Shown here: positions 7,783-16,180 of the stretch, in pieces
Layout of the letters: every line of letters starts with the position of its first letter
How positions within the stretch are numbered: position 1 is the stretch's first letter
NCBI GenBank assembly: GCA_036498265.1
Contig: DASYFT010000005.1
Location: 186,001 to 250,000, forward strand
Direction of reading: 5' to 3'
From: Palsa-744 sp036498265
Lineage (GTDB): Bacteria > Actinomycetota > Thermoleophilia > Solirubrobacterales > Solirubrobacteraceae
DNA: 64,000 nucleotides
Position numbers and translations under genes: made by a program
Notes under the pieces: model-generated
Told to the model about the DNA's origin: nothing
What the model saw: only the letters and a program-made list of their open reading frames with translations
The model's database searches: none

Positions 7783-8726
7783 GTGTGCACAGCGCGCTCG
7801 CGCCCGCGAAGGTGAACCTCGGCCTGTTCCTCGGTCCCGCGCGCGAGCGCGACGCACGGCACGAGCTGGTGAGCGTCATGCAGTCGATCTCGCTCGCCGA
7901 CGAGCTCACGCTCGAGCCCGCGCCGGCGGAGGCGGCGGAGGACGAGGTCAACTGCCCCGGGGTGCCCGGGCCGCCCGGCGCCAACCTCGCGGCCGCCGCG
8001 CTGCGCGAGTTCCGGGCGAGCACGGGGTGGGACGCCCCGCCGGTGCGCCTTCGGATCGTCAAGCGGATCCCCGTTGCCGCGGGTCTGGGGGGCGGCTCGG
8101 CCGACGCGGGGGCGGCTCTCCGTCTGGCGCGCCACGCCTCGGGTCTCGGCGACGAGGAGCTCCTGCTGCGCCTGGCAGCCGGCCTCGGCGCGGACGTGCC
8201 GGCACAGGTCTCGCCCGGGCGCTGGCTCGCCGGCGGGGCGGGCGAGGAGCTGCGCGAGCTGCCGGCGCCCAGCGCCCCTTTCGGGGTGCTCGTCCTGCCG
8301 CTGGCCAGGTCGCTTTCGACCGTCGCCGTCTACGCCGAGGCCGACCGCCTCGAGCTGGCCCACTCACGGGAGCTGCTCGCCGAGCGGCGCCGCGAGCTGG
8401 CCGCTGCGTTCGAGCACGGCGCCCCGCTGCCCGCCGCGAGCGAGCTGCTCCACAACGATCTCCAGCGGGCGGCGGTCTCCCTGTGCCCGGAGATCGTCGC
8501 GGCGCTGCGTGCGGCACGCGAGGCGGGCGCCGATCCGGCGCTCGTGAGCGGGTCTGGGCCGACCGTCCTCGGCCTGTTCGCGGGCGGCGCCGGCTCGACG
8601 CTGGAGGGCCCGGCACTGGCCGAGGCCGCGGCTGCGCGGCTGCGCGGCGTGGTGCCGGGAGCGACCTGGGCCACGCCGGTCGACGCGGCGTTCGCGGGCG
8701 TCCGAGAGCTCGACGGGACGGCATAG
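7779..8726 (+). CDS. ispE: 4-diphosphocytidyl-2-C-methyl-D-erythritol kinase IspE
   Basis: GHMP-superfamily kinase of 315 residues acting in the non-mevalonate (MEP) isoprenoid pathway: ATP-dependent phosphorylation of CDP-methylerythritol. The N-terminal APAKVNLGLFL (8-18) and the phosphate-binding loop PVAAGLGGGSADAGAAL (98-114) are diagnostic. A third GHMP motif appears as VSGSGPTVLGLF near the C-terminus. GTG start overlaps the rsmA stop (GTGA). An MEP enzyme next to rsmA is conserved in many actinobacteria and supplies precursors for quinones and cell-wall lipid carriers. Confidence 0.96.
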   Translation: MSVHSALAPAKVNLGLFLGPARERDARHELVSVMQSISLADELTLEPAPAEAAEDEVNCPGVPGPPGANLAAAALREFRASTGWDAPPVRLRIVKRIPVAAGLGGGSADAGAALRLARHASGLGDEELLLRLAAGLGADVPAQVSPGRWLAGGAGEELRELPAPSAPFGVLVLPLARSLSTVAVYAEADRLELAHSRELLAERRRELAAAFEHGAPLPAASELLHNDLQRAAVSLCPEIVAALRAAREAGADPALVSGSGPTVLGLFAGGAGSTLEGPALAEAAAARLRGVVPGATWATPVDAAFAGVRELDGTA

Positions 8727-8838
8727 GCCGCCGCCCGGCGTGGCGAACCGTGGGCGCCGGGAACCGCATCCAGACGGGCCGCCGGACCGCTGCACGGACG
8801 GCCGACGGCGCCGTGCGTCACAATCTCGGCGAGAGCCG

Positions 8839-9051
8839 ATGGGCAGGACCACCGTCAACGACCTCGTCGCCGTCTGCGCCGGAGTGTTCGGGCTGGCGCT
8901 GTACGCCGGTCTGATCCTCGTGCCGGCGTGGACTTCCTACTCGCGCCTGTGGGAGCGGATTGCGGCGAGTGTGCTGACGCTGTACGTGCTGGCCGTGCTG
9001 GTGGCCGTCGGCGTGGTCGCTGCGCTGGCCGGCGTGTACTTCTGGGGTTGA
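8839..9051 (+). CDS. small two-span membrane protein (70 aa)
   Basis: ATG at 8839 opens a short frame with two strongly hydrophobic stretches, roughly residues 9-28 (VAVCAGVFGLALYAGLILV) and 43-68, separated by a charged loop with SRLWERI. It is likely a hairpin in the cytoplasmic membrane. The stop lies five bases before the GTG of the PucR-like regulator, so the two may be one transcript. No family is recognised. Confidence 0.65.
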   Translation: MGRTTVNDLVAVCAGVFGLALYAGLILVPAWTSYSRLWERIAASVLTLYVLAVLVAVGVVAALAGVYFWG

Positions 9052-9056
9052 CCGGC

Positions 9057-10271
9057 GTGTCAGACCTTGCCGCGCTCGACGCGATCACCGACGCGGTCGA
9101 GTCCGGTGCGGGGTTGCCGGAGGTCGTTCGCGCGGCGGCCAAGGCGCTCGAGTCGAGCCTCGCCGTGACCGATGCCTGGGGCGCCACGCTGGCCGTGGCG
9201 GCGCGCTCGCCGGCCGACGAGCGCTCGCTGCTCTCCCAGGGCAACGGCGTGAGCAGCACCCCCCTGCGGGTGGCCGACACGGTCGTGGGCACGCTTCACA
9301 TGCGCGCGAAGACAGAGCCGAGCGCTTCGATGCGCCGCCTGCTCGTGACGATGATCGCCTCCGAGGTCGAGCGCGTTCGCGCCCCGGAGCGGGCGTCCGA
9401 GACGGCCGCAGGCGACTTCCTGCGCGCCGTGCTCGCCCGCGAGCTGAGCAGCCGCGACGACCTGCTCGCGGGCGCCAGGGAGCTGGCGCTCGACGTGGGC
9501 GACGGCGCGAGCATGATCGTCGTCCGCGCCCATCCCCAGGCTCCGACCGACGAGGGCTGGCGCGGGCGGGTGCGCGCGGTCGCGGAGAGGGGCGCGCGGG
9601 CGGTCGCCAGCCGCTCGATCGCCGCGCTCTCGGAGCGTGACGGCATCGCCGGCGCGGAGGTGCTCGTGCTCGTCCCGGGCGGCGAGGAGGCGACGGCGGC
9701 GCGCGCAGCAGAGGCGCTCCTGCACGAGATGCAGGCCGGGCTGCAGGGCTACACGTTCGCCATCGGCCGCAGCCGCATCACCGAGGATCCGGCCGAGCTT
9801 CCACGGGCCGCGAGCGAGGCGCTGCTGGCCGCCAACGTCGCCGAGGGGGACGCCGAGGGGGCGCCGCTGGCGTTCGAGCAGACCGGTGCCTACCGGCTCC
9901 TGCTCTCCGCGATGAGCGAGAACCCCAGCGAGCTACAGCGCTTCTACGCAGAGACCGTGGAGCCGCTGGTCGCCTACGACGAGCAGTACGAGACGGACCT
10001 CGTGCGGACGCTCGAGACCTTCCTCGAGGCGGACGGCAACGTCGCCGGAACGGCCCAGCGGCTGTTCACCCACCGCCACACCATCTACTACCGGCTGGAG
10101 CGCGTTCGCGAGCTCTCGGGGCTCGATGTCAGCTCGAGCGACGGGCGCGAGAAGCTCAGTCTCGGCCTCAAGGCGATGCGCGTCCTCGGGATCACATCGG
10201 CCGGCGGCCCGGCATCCGAGGCCGGCGCCGAAGGCGGACGGGTGCCACGCGGGCCCGGACGCCGCCCATAG
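9057..10271 (+). CDS. PucR/CdaR-type transcriptional regulator
   Basis: A 404-residue protein whose C-terminal ~70 residues hold the PucR helix-turn-helix: LVRTLETFLEADGN, VAGTAQRLFTHRHTIYYRLE, then VRELSGLD. The central region resembles the GGDEF-like domain of CdaR regulators. The N-terminal ~130 residues look like a GAF-type sensory region. Such proteins activate catabolic or stress genes in response to metabolites or cell-envelope signals. The GTG start at 9057 is five bases after the small membrane protein gene, hinting that the pair senses an envelope-linked signal; that is speculation. The last ~25 residues are low-complexity. Confidence 0.88.
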   Translation: MSDLAALDAITDAVESGAGLPEVVRAAAKALESSLAVTDAWGATLAVAARSPADERSLLSQGNGVSSTPLRVADTVVGTLHMRAKTEPSASMRRLLVTMIASEVERVRAPERASETAAGDFLRAVLARELSSRDDLLAGARELALDVGDGASMIVVRAHPQAPTDEGWRGRVRAVAERGARAVASRSIAALSERDGIAGAEVLVLVPGGEEATAARAAEALLHEMQAGLQGYTFAIGRSRITEDPAELPRAASEALLAANVAEGDAEGAPLAFEQTGAYRLLLSAMSENPSELQRFYAETVEPLVAYDEQYETDLVRTLETFLEADGNVAGTAQRLFTHRHTIYYRLERVRELSGLDVSSSDGREKLSLGLKAMRVLGITSAGGPASEAGAEGGRVPRGPGRRP

Positions 10272-10306
10272 CCCGCCGGGGCGACGATCTATCCTTCCTG
10301 TTCCCT

Positions 10307-10377
10307 TGGGGGGTCGTCCAACGGCAGGACATCAGGTTTTGGTCCTGAGAATCGGGGTTCGAATCCCTGCCCCCCAG
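10307..10377 (+). tRNA. tRNA-Gln (anticodon TTG)
   Basis: A full cloverleaf is readable: acceptor TGGGGGG (10307-10313) with CCCCCCA (10370-10376), discriminator G10377, D stem GTCC/GGAC, anticodon stem TCAGG/CCTGA around loop TTTTGGT, and a TTCGAAT T loop. CCA is not encoded. A TATCCT box starts at 10290, about 11 bases upstream of the mature 5' end. Confidence 0.97.
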
Positions 10378-10404
10378 TTACCGTGCGCTTGCGCCCGCAG
10401 CGAA

Positions 10405-10410
10405 TAGCAT
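10405..10410 (+). promoter_or_regulatory. -10 box TAGCAT of glmU
   Basis: TAGCAT lies 7 bases before the glmU GTG, downstream of the tRNA-Gln gene, giving glmU its own leaderless start. Confidence 0.6.
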
Positions 10411-10417
10411 CTGTCCC

Positions 10418-11755
10418 GTGAGCGCACCCTTGGTCCTGATCCTCGCAGCGGGCCAGGGCACGCGCATGCGCTCGAGGACACCCAAGATGCTGCACGAGCT
10501 GTGCGGCAGGCCGATGGTGCTGTGGCCGGTGCTCGCGGCGCGTAAGGCGGAGGCCGCGCGCATCGTCGTCGTGGACTCACCGGAGCGTCCGCTCGCCGGG
10601 GTGCTGCCGGACGGCGTCGAGCTGGCCGTGCAGGAGCGCCCGGACGGCACCGGGGGAGCGGTCGCGGCGGCCCTCGCCGAGCTGGAATCCGGCGCGGGGC
10701 TCGACGCGGCGGCCCCTGTCGTGGTGCTCAGCGGGGACGTGCCGCTCGTCGGCGCAGAGGCCATCCGTGAGCTGATCGAGGCACACCGCCAGGCCGGGGC
10801 CACGGCGACGATGGCGACTACGATCCTCGCGGACCCGAGCGGCTACGGCCGGGTGGTGCGCGATGCGGACGGCGCCCTCGAGCGGGTGGTCGAGACGAAG
10901 GCGCCGGGCGACTCGACGCAGGCCGAGCGAGAGATACAGGAGGTCAACACCGGGATCTTCGTGTTCGCCCTGCACGCGCTCAGGCAGGCGCTGCCGCGGC
11001 TGCGCTCGGACAACGCCCAGGGCGAGCTGTACCTGCCTCAGGTCATCGACCTGCTGAGGGCGGACGGCGCTCCGGTCGCGGCGCATCTGATCGAGGACGA
11101 GCGCCTCGTGCTGGGCGTCAACGACCGTGCGTCGCTGGCGCTCGTGAGGAGGATCGCGCAGGACGCCATCCACGAGCGTCACATGAGCTCAGGGGTCACG
11201 ATCGTCGATCCCGCCGCGACGGTGATCGACGTGGACGTCGAGATCGGCCAGGACACGGTGATCGAGCCCTTCACCAGCATCCGCGGCGAGACCACGATCG
11301 GCAGCGACTGCACGGTGCGCCATTCCTACCTGCTCGACTGCCGGATCGAGGACGGCGTGAGCGTGGGGCCGTTCGCGTACCTGCGTCCCGGCACCGTCCT
11401 CCAGCGGGGGTCCAAGGTGGGCACGTTCGTGGAGGTCAAGGCCTCCAACGTCGGGCCCGGCGCCAAAATCCCGCATCTCTCCTACATCGGCGACGCCGAC
11501 GTCGGCGAGGGGACGAACCTCGGTGCCGCAACGATCACGGCCAACTACGACGGCCGCGAGAAGCACCGCACCTCGGTCGGGCGCGGCGTGCATACCGGAG
11601 TCGACACGACGCTCGTCGCGCCGGTGAGCGTCGGCGACGGCGCCTACACCGGCGCCGGCTCGGTCATCACGGAGGACGTCCCGCCCGGCTCCCTCGGCAT
11701 CGCCCGCGAGCGCCAGCGGAACATCGAGGGCTACAGCGAGCGCAGCCGCCGATGA
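10418..11755 (+). CDS. glmU: bifunctional GlcNAc-1-P uridyltransferase / GlcN-1-P acetyltransferase
   Basis: The 445-residue enzyme makes UDP-GlcNAc, the first dedicated peptidoglycan precursor. The N-terminal nucleotidyltransferase opens with LILAAGQGTRM (7-17) and K23, and has the uridine-contacting QERPDGTGGAV. From about residue 250 a left-handed beta-helix of hexapeptide repeats follows (GPFAYLRPG, GTFVEVK, HLSYIGDADVG, NYDG), ending with a short tail. Length and motifs are normal for a bifunctional GlmU. The prs gene follows 37 bases later, the same order as in many Gram-positive bacteria. Confidence 0.97.
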   Translation: MSAPLVLILAAGQGTRMRSRTPKMLHELCGRPMVLWPVLAARKAEAARIVVVDSPERPLAGVLPDGVELAVQERPDGTGGAVAAALAELESGAGLDAAAPVVVLSGDVPLVGAEAIRELIEAHRQAGATATMATTILADPSGYGRVVRDADGALERVVETKAPGDSTQAEREIQEVNTGIFVFALHALRQALPRLRSDNAQGELYLPQVIDLLRADGAPVAAHLIEDERLVLGVNDRASLALVRRIAQDAIHERHMSSGVTIVDPAATVIDVDVEIGQDTVIEPFTSIRGETTIGSDCTVRHSYLLDCRIEDGVSVGPFAYLRPGTVLQRGSKVGTFVEVKASNVGPGAKIPHLSYIGDADVGEGTNLGAATITANYDGREKHRTSVGRGVHTGVDTTLVAPVSVGDGAYTGAGSVITEDVPPGSLGIARERQRNIEGYSERSRR

Positions 11756-11776
11756 GGCTACGGGACCGCCGACGTT

Positions 11777-11782
11777 TACACT
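11777..11782 (+). promoter_or_regulatory. -10 box TACACT of prs
   Basis: TACACT sits 10 bases before the prs ATG in the short glmU-prs gap. Confidence 0.5.
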
Positions 11783-11792
11783 GCGTGGTGAG

Positions 11793-12821
11793 ATGAGCGC
11801 GATCGACACGCGCACCAGGGAGGCCTCGCGGGCGAGCCTGCCGATCGACTACAACAAGCGGCTGATGCTCTTCAGCGGGCGGGCCAACCCGCAGCTGGCG
11901 ATCGACATCGCCGACAAGCTCGGGGTCGATCTCGGGCCGGTCACGCTGAAGACGTTCTCCAACGGCGAGGTCTACTGCCGCTACGAGGAGTCGATCCGCG
12001 GTGCGGACGTGTTCATCGTGCAGTCGACCTGCGGCAACCCCCAGACCGGGGTCACGGCCAACGACTCGCTGATGGAGCTGCTGTTCATGATCGACGCCGC
12101 CGTCGGCGCCTCCGCGCACAGGGTGATCGCGGTCACGCCGTGGTTCGGCTACTCCCGCCAGGACAAGAAGTCGGCGCCCCGCGAGCCGATCTCCGCCCGT
12201 CTGGTCGCGCGCATGCTCGAGGCGGCCGGCGCCGACAGGGTTCTCACGATGGACCTGCACGCCGGGCAGATACAGGGCTTCTTCCAGAAGCCGGTCGACC
12301 ACATGACCGCCCTGTTCATGCTCACCCAGTACTTCTCAGACCTCGCGCTGCCCGACCTCGTGGTCGTCGCGCCGGACGCGGGCCGGGTCAAGCTCAACAA
12401 GAAGTTCGCCTCCAAGGTGGGCGCCGAGCTGGCGATCCTCGACAAGGAGCGTCCCGCGCAGCAGGTCGCCGAGATCGGCTACGTGATCGGCGACGTGCGC
12501 GGCAAGACGGCGGTGATCGTGGACGACATGATCGACACGGCCGGGACCCTCAAGGCCGCCGCCAAGACGGTCAAGGAGGAGGGCGCCGACCGGGTCTTCG
12601 CCGCGGCGACCCACGCCGTCTTCTCGGGCAACGCCTTCGAGAACCTGCACACCTCGGGGCTCGAGCAGATCGTCGTCACCGACACGATCCCCGTCGGCCC
12701 CGGAGCGCCGCAGAACATCCGCGTGCTCCCCTGTGCCGAGCTGCTCACGGACTCGATCCGCCGGATCTTCGTGGACGACTCCGTTAGCGAGGTCTTCGGG
12801 GGCGAGAACCAGCTGTTCTAG
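11793..12821 (+). CDS. prs: ribose-phosphate diphosphokinase (PRPP synthetase)
   Basis: A 342-residue cytosolic enzyme transferring pyrophosphate from ATP to ribose-5-phosphate to make PRPP for nucleotides, His and Trp. Motifs: FSGRANPQLA (27-36), the His-containing TMDLHAGQIQGFF (152-164) and the PRPP-binding loop VIVDDMIDTAGT (241-252). About 20 extra residues at the N-terminus precede the usual start. It follows glmU; both supply central sugar-phosphate products. The gene ends in a convergent gap with the beta-helix gene. Confidence 0.97.
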   Translation: MSAIDTRTREASRASLPIDYNKRLMLFSGRANPQLAIDIADKLGVDLGPVTLKTFSNGEVYCRYEESIRGADVFIVQSTCGNPQTGVTANDSLMELLFMIDAAVGASAHRVIAVTPWFGYSRQDKKSAPREPISARLVARMLEAAGADRVLTMDLHAGQIQGFFQKPVDHMTALFMLTQYFSDLALPDLVVVAPDAGRVKLNKKFASKVGAELAILDKERPAQQVAEIGYVIGDVRGKTAVIVDDMIDTAGTLKAAAKTVKEEGADRVFAAATHAVFSGNAFENLHTSGLEQIVVTDTIPVGPGAPQNIRVLPCAELLTDSIRRIFVDDSVSEVFGGENQLF

Positions 12822-12824
12822 GCC

Positions 12825-12841
12825 GCCGGAACCCCGCCGGC
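12825..12841. terminator. weak hairpin in prs / beta-helix convergent gap
   Basis: GCCGG (12825-12829) pairs with CCGGC (12837-12841) around a seven-base loop; no T-run. It is the only stem seen in the 30-base gap. Confidence 0.3.
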
Positions 12842-12851
12842 GAGGTCGGCC

Positions 12852-14078
12852 TCACCCCTGTGTCAGCGGCACGGTGACCGTCTTCGCGAACGTGTTGGCG
12901 TTGCGCGCGATCCGGGGCACGTTCTTGGTCCAGATGCCGTAGTAGGCGTTGCTCAGCTGGTTGCCGGCGACCTGGGTTGCCGAGAGCGGCGTCACGGCGC
13001 TCCAGAGCAGGATGTCCACGGTCTGCTTCACCCCCGCGTCACTGTCCCCGGGCGCGCCTCCCGGGTTCCCGGCGACGCCGTTGTTGGAGAGGATGTTGTG
13101 CGTGATCACGTTGCCGCTCAGGTCCTGTCCGGGGGCGTGACTGTGAAGCGTGATCCCGGCCAGCCCGTTCCCTTCGGCCACGTTGTTCGTGACCGTGTTG
13201 TTGTAGACACCCGTACCGGGCGGTCCCGAGGCCAGCAGGATGCCGCCGCCCTGCCCCTTGGTCCCGTTTTCGATGGCGGCGTTCCCGGCGACGAGGTTCG
13301 AGTAGACGCCGCCGGCGGTCGGCGCGAGGCCGCTCATCGTGGGCGGGCCCGGCGCGGTGCTCAGGATGACCGCCTTGGGGTTGTGGCCCGCCAGGGTTAT
13401 GCCGCAGTCGAGCAGGTTGCGGAGAACACGGTTGCCTTTCACGGTGTTGTGTGCGGTGGGGCCTTTCTCATCCGTCAGCAGGATGCCCCCGGCATTTCCT
13501 CGCACGAAGTTTTCGACCACCCGTGACCCGGTCACGCCGGTCAGGTGGATCCCCTCACCGCAGTCGCCCGGGATCACCCCTTGGGGCGCGCACTCCCCTT
13601 CCGGAGTGGGGGCCGACAGTCCGCGGTCGTTGGAGACGACGGTGTTCCGCGAGATCGTTATCCCCGCCGTGTTCGTCGCCAGGATCCCCTCGAAGGTTGC
13701 GTTGCGCACCGTGAAGCCGCGCACGACGGCGCCGCCCGCGCCACCGCCGGTGATGAGGACGCCGTTCGCGGCGCCGGTCGCGTCGATCACGGGGTTGCCC
13801 GCGCCGATCAGCCTGATCGGCCTCGTGATCCTGACCTGACCGCGGTAGAGGCCTCGCCCGACGACGATCGAGTCGCCGGCCCGCGCATGGCTGAACGCCT
13901 GTGCCAGCGTGCGGCAGGGCTTGCGGTGGGTGCACGCGGCGTGCGTGCGGCCGTGGCTCGTCACGTAGAAGGTCCGGGCCGACGCCGACGTCGCGGCGGC
14001 GGCGCACATCAGCACCGAGAGCAGGGCTGCCGCCAGGTGGCGACGACGATGAGGCTGGGGTTGACGGCTGGGGGTCAC
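12852..14078 (-). CDS. secreted right-handed beta-helix repeat protein
   Basis: The 408-residue product begins with a signal peptide: a basic start (QPHRRRHL), a hydrophobic core (AAALLSVLMCAAAAT) and probable cleavage near SASA (31-34). The mature part shows the parallel beta-helix pattern of NosD/PbH1 proteins: GNPVIDATGAANGVLITGG, VVRGFTVRNAT, GITISRNTVVSND, VVENFVRGN, VYNNTVTNN, LSGNVITHNILSNN. These folds bind or cleave polysaccharides, but no catalytic set is visible, so substrate is unknown. The GTG start is preceded by AAAGGAG, a strong ribosome-binding site. It lies 110 bases downstream of the ECF sigma gene on the same strand. Confidence 0.85.
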   Translation of the reverse strand: MTPSRQPQPHRRRHLAAALLSVLMCAAAATSASARTFYVTSHGRTHAACTHRKPCRTLAQAFSHARAGDSIVVGRGLYRGQVRITRPIRLIGAGNPVIDATGAANGVLITGGGAGGAVVRGFTVRNATFEGILATNTAGITISRNTVVSNDRGLSAPTPEGECAPQGVIPGDCGEGIHLTGVTGSRVVENFVRGNAGGILLTDEKGPTAHNTVKGNRVLRNLLDCGITLAGHNPKAVILSTAPGPPTMSGLAPTAGGVYSNLVAGNAAIENGTKGQGGGILLASGPPGTGVYNNTVTNNVAEGNGLAGITLHSHAPGQDLSGNVITHNILSNNGVAGNPGGAPGDSDAGVKQTVDILLWSAVTPLSATQVAGNQLSNAYYGIWTKNVPRIARNANTFAKTVTVPLTQG

Positions 14079-14188
14079 GGGGGACTCCTTTCCGGATGAT
14101 CTACTCGAACCGTGCTCCTATTTGCCCCGCCGTCCCCGGTCTCAATCCTCGCCGGCCTGGACGCTCCGGCGCCGGCGGGGAGTCGCCG

Positions 14189-15427
14189 TCACAGGCTCGG
14201 CGCCGCCTCTTCCGCGACCGCTTCGAGATCGGATGCGAGCGGCGGCGCCGTGCCCGGCGCCGCGGTGGCAGCCGCGTCGAGGTGGGCGGAAAGTCCGCTG
14301 ACGACGGCCGCCGGCGCCGTGGGCTGGAGCGGCGGCGAGGGCGCGGATACGGCCGGCAGCCGGGGAACCGGCGCCACCGTTGGGCGAGCTAGGTCCGTGA
14401 CGGCGGTGGCCGTGAGGTGGCCGGGCGGTCCGGCATCGCCCGTTCCCGCGCCATCGCGGCGCCTCGCGTTCGGCGCGCTGCCCACGCCTTGGACCTGCGC
14501 GGCAGCCGGCCGATCCCGGGCGGCGGCCGGCAGGGCCGGGCGCGGATCGGCCAGAGCCTGCGACACACGCGCGATGTGGGCGGACGGGCGCGGGGATGAA
14601 GCAGGCACGACGGCGAGCGGGCCGGGCCCCGACGGCGCCCGCGTGATCTTCGCCTGACGCGCCGGCGGTGTGGGCCGATGCGCCGCCGGCTGACGGTCGC
14701 CGAGCCTGGGGGCGGCCACCGCGACGGCGGCGAGCACGGGTGTGAGCCAGACGAGCGCCTGGGCCCCGTCGATCGGGGCGCCGGAGCCGACGGGCATGCA
14801 GTGGGCCAGTGCGCGCCGGGCGAGACTCGGCAGCCGGGAGGGGTGGGGGCTCTCCGGCCCGCGCCGGAAGACCACCGGAGGCACCACCAGCCAGCCCATC
14901 GAGGCGCGCGCCCGGGCTCGGGCGCGAACCAGCAGCTGGCGCACCGCTTTCTCGCTGACCCCGAGCGCCCGTGCCGCGTCGCGTCCACTGCTGCCATGGA
15001 GCGAGGTCCACACCAGGGCGTCGCGCTCGCGCGGCGGCAGCTCGGCGACGGCGGCGAGCGCGGCCCGGGCGTGGGCGGACTGCTCGGTCAGCTCGTGCGG
15101 CGAGCGCCCGCCCGCATGCTCCTCGGTGAGCTCGTCCGCGGGCGTCTGCGCACGCAGCGGCTCGAGGGCCGCTCGGCGCGCGATCATGAACAGCCACGCT
15201 CGCAGCTCGCGCACCTCGTGACCGCGCTGCAGGGCGCACCAGGCGCTCACGAATGCCTGCTGGACGGCGTCCTGAGCGGCCGCCTCGCTGACGATACGGC
15301 GGCAGTGCGCGAGCAGCTGCGCCCTGTAGCGCTCGTAGATGGCCTCGAATGCGCGCTCGTCCCCGGCCCGCGCCAGCTCGATTAGATGCGAGTCGCTCTC
15401 GCCCTCCGGATTGGCTCGAGCGCTCAC
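14189..15427 (-). CDS. ECF-type sigma factor with C-terminal membrane span and Pro/Ala-rich tail
   Basis: Sigma region 2 spans about residues 18-92 (LIELARAGDERAFEAIYERY, QDAVQQAFVSAW, RAWLFMIARRAALEPLR). Region 4 spans about 125-175 (LPPRERDALVWTSLHG, AARALGVSEKAVRQLLVRAR). A usual ECF sigma ends here. This one continues for about 235 residues, with a hydrophobic stretch at about 222-240 (ALVWLTPVLAAVAVAA), then a long Pro/Ala/Thr/Arg-rich low-complexity region. The tail would lie outside the cell if the span is inserted. I place the start at GTG 15427, just before the sigma homology; a longer ATG start at 15568 is possible. No separate anti-sigma gene is adjacent. Confidence 0.8.
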   Translation of the reverse strand: MSARANPEGESDSHLIELARAGDERAFEAIYERYRAQLLAHCRRIVSEAAAQDAVQQAFVSAWCALQRGHEVRELRAWLFMIARRAALEPLRAQTPADELTEEHAGGRSPHELTEQSAHARAALAAVAELPPRERDALVWTSLHGSSGRDAARALGVSEKAVRQLLVRARARARASMGWLVVPPVVFRRGPESPHPSRLPSLARRALAHCMPVGSGAPIDGAQALVWLTPVLAAVAVAAPRLGDRQPAAHRPTPPARQAKITRAPSGPGPLAVVPASSPRPSAHIARVSQALADPRPALPAAARDRPAAAQVQGVGSAPNARRRDGAGTGDAGPPGHLTATAVTDLARPTVAPVPRLPAVSAPSPPLQPTAPAAVVSGLSAHLDAAATAAPGTAPPLASDLEAVAEEAAPSL

Positions 15428-15688
15428 TGCGCCATATGGAACACCACCGTCGCCGGCTGCGGCCGGGCCTGGACATCTGTTCGATTGGGCGTAGCAAGCG
15501 GCTCGTCTCCACATCTCAGGAGCACATGGCTCGCCGCAAGGCGGGCAGACGGACGCCCCTCCACCCACGCATAGGTCGTCCGCTGTCCAAAGAGCCGAAG
15601 CCGCCGCATCGCGCTGCCCGGGCCCCTCCTTGCTCTCGGCGGCGCGGTGCCGGCGGGCCTCTGCGCCGTGGGCGCGGGATGCTGGGAT

Positions 15689-16165
15689 ATGTTGGGACGC
15701 CCTCCCCGGTCCTCCCGCGCCCTGAAACGCATCGTCATCATCTCGCTCGCCGTGCTGCTGTTCCTTGCGCTAAGCGGGCTGCTCGCCAGGTTCCTGTCCG
15801 TCGAGAACACCGAACGCGACGACGACCTCGCTCTCATCGAAGCCCAGGCTCGCGGGGACGTCCCGGGGATGCTGGCCCGCCTCTCCGGCTGCGGCAGCCG
15901 CCCGGGGTGCCTCGCGACGGTGAGGGCGAACGCCGCCAACCCCCGCCTTCGCCGTGCGGGAGCCGTGAAGATCCTGTCGCTGAAATCGTCCACGGCGTAC
16001 TCGCCGACGGGTGGCAGCGGAGAGACCCGGCTGGCGTGGACGGTCATCGGCAAGCTGCCGGTCGTCCAGTGCATCGAGGTACGTCGCAGCGGCAACGTCC
16101 TCAAGGGCGTGAGCGTCGCCCTCCTGTCCCTCAGCGCCCCCATCCCGAACGAAGCCGATTGCTAG
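15689..16165 (+). CDS. hypothetical membrane-anchored protein (158 aa)
   Basis: After a short basic start (MLGRPPRSSRALKR) comes one hydrophobic helix at about 13-33 (RIVIISLAVLLFLALSGLLA) and then an outer-facing ~125-residue domain. Two cysteines (SGCGSRPGC) may form a disulfide, and a beta-rich part follows (TRLAWTVIGKLPVVQCIEV). No named family is recognised. Its TAG stop forms the first bases of the TAGAGT box before the bL25 gene. An alternative start at 15647 adds 14 residues. Confidence 0.65.
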   Translation: MLGRPPRSSRALKRIVIISLAVLLFLALSGLLARFLSVENTERDDDLALIEAQARGDVPGMLARLSGCGSRPGCLATVRANAANPRLRRAGAVKILSLKSSTAYSPTGGSGETRLAWTVIGKLPVVQCIEVRRSGNVLKGVSVALLSLSAPIPNEADC

Positions 16166-16168
16166 AGT
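16163..16168 (+). promoter_or_regulatory. -10 box TAGAGT of rplY
   Basis: TAGAGT lies 12 bases before the rplY ATG and overlaps the previous gene's stop codon. Confidence 0.45.
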
Positions 16169-16180
16169 CTCACGGTTCCC

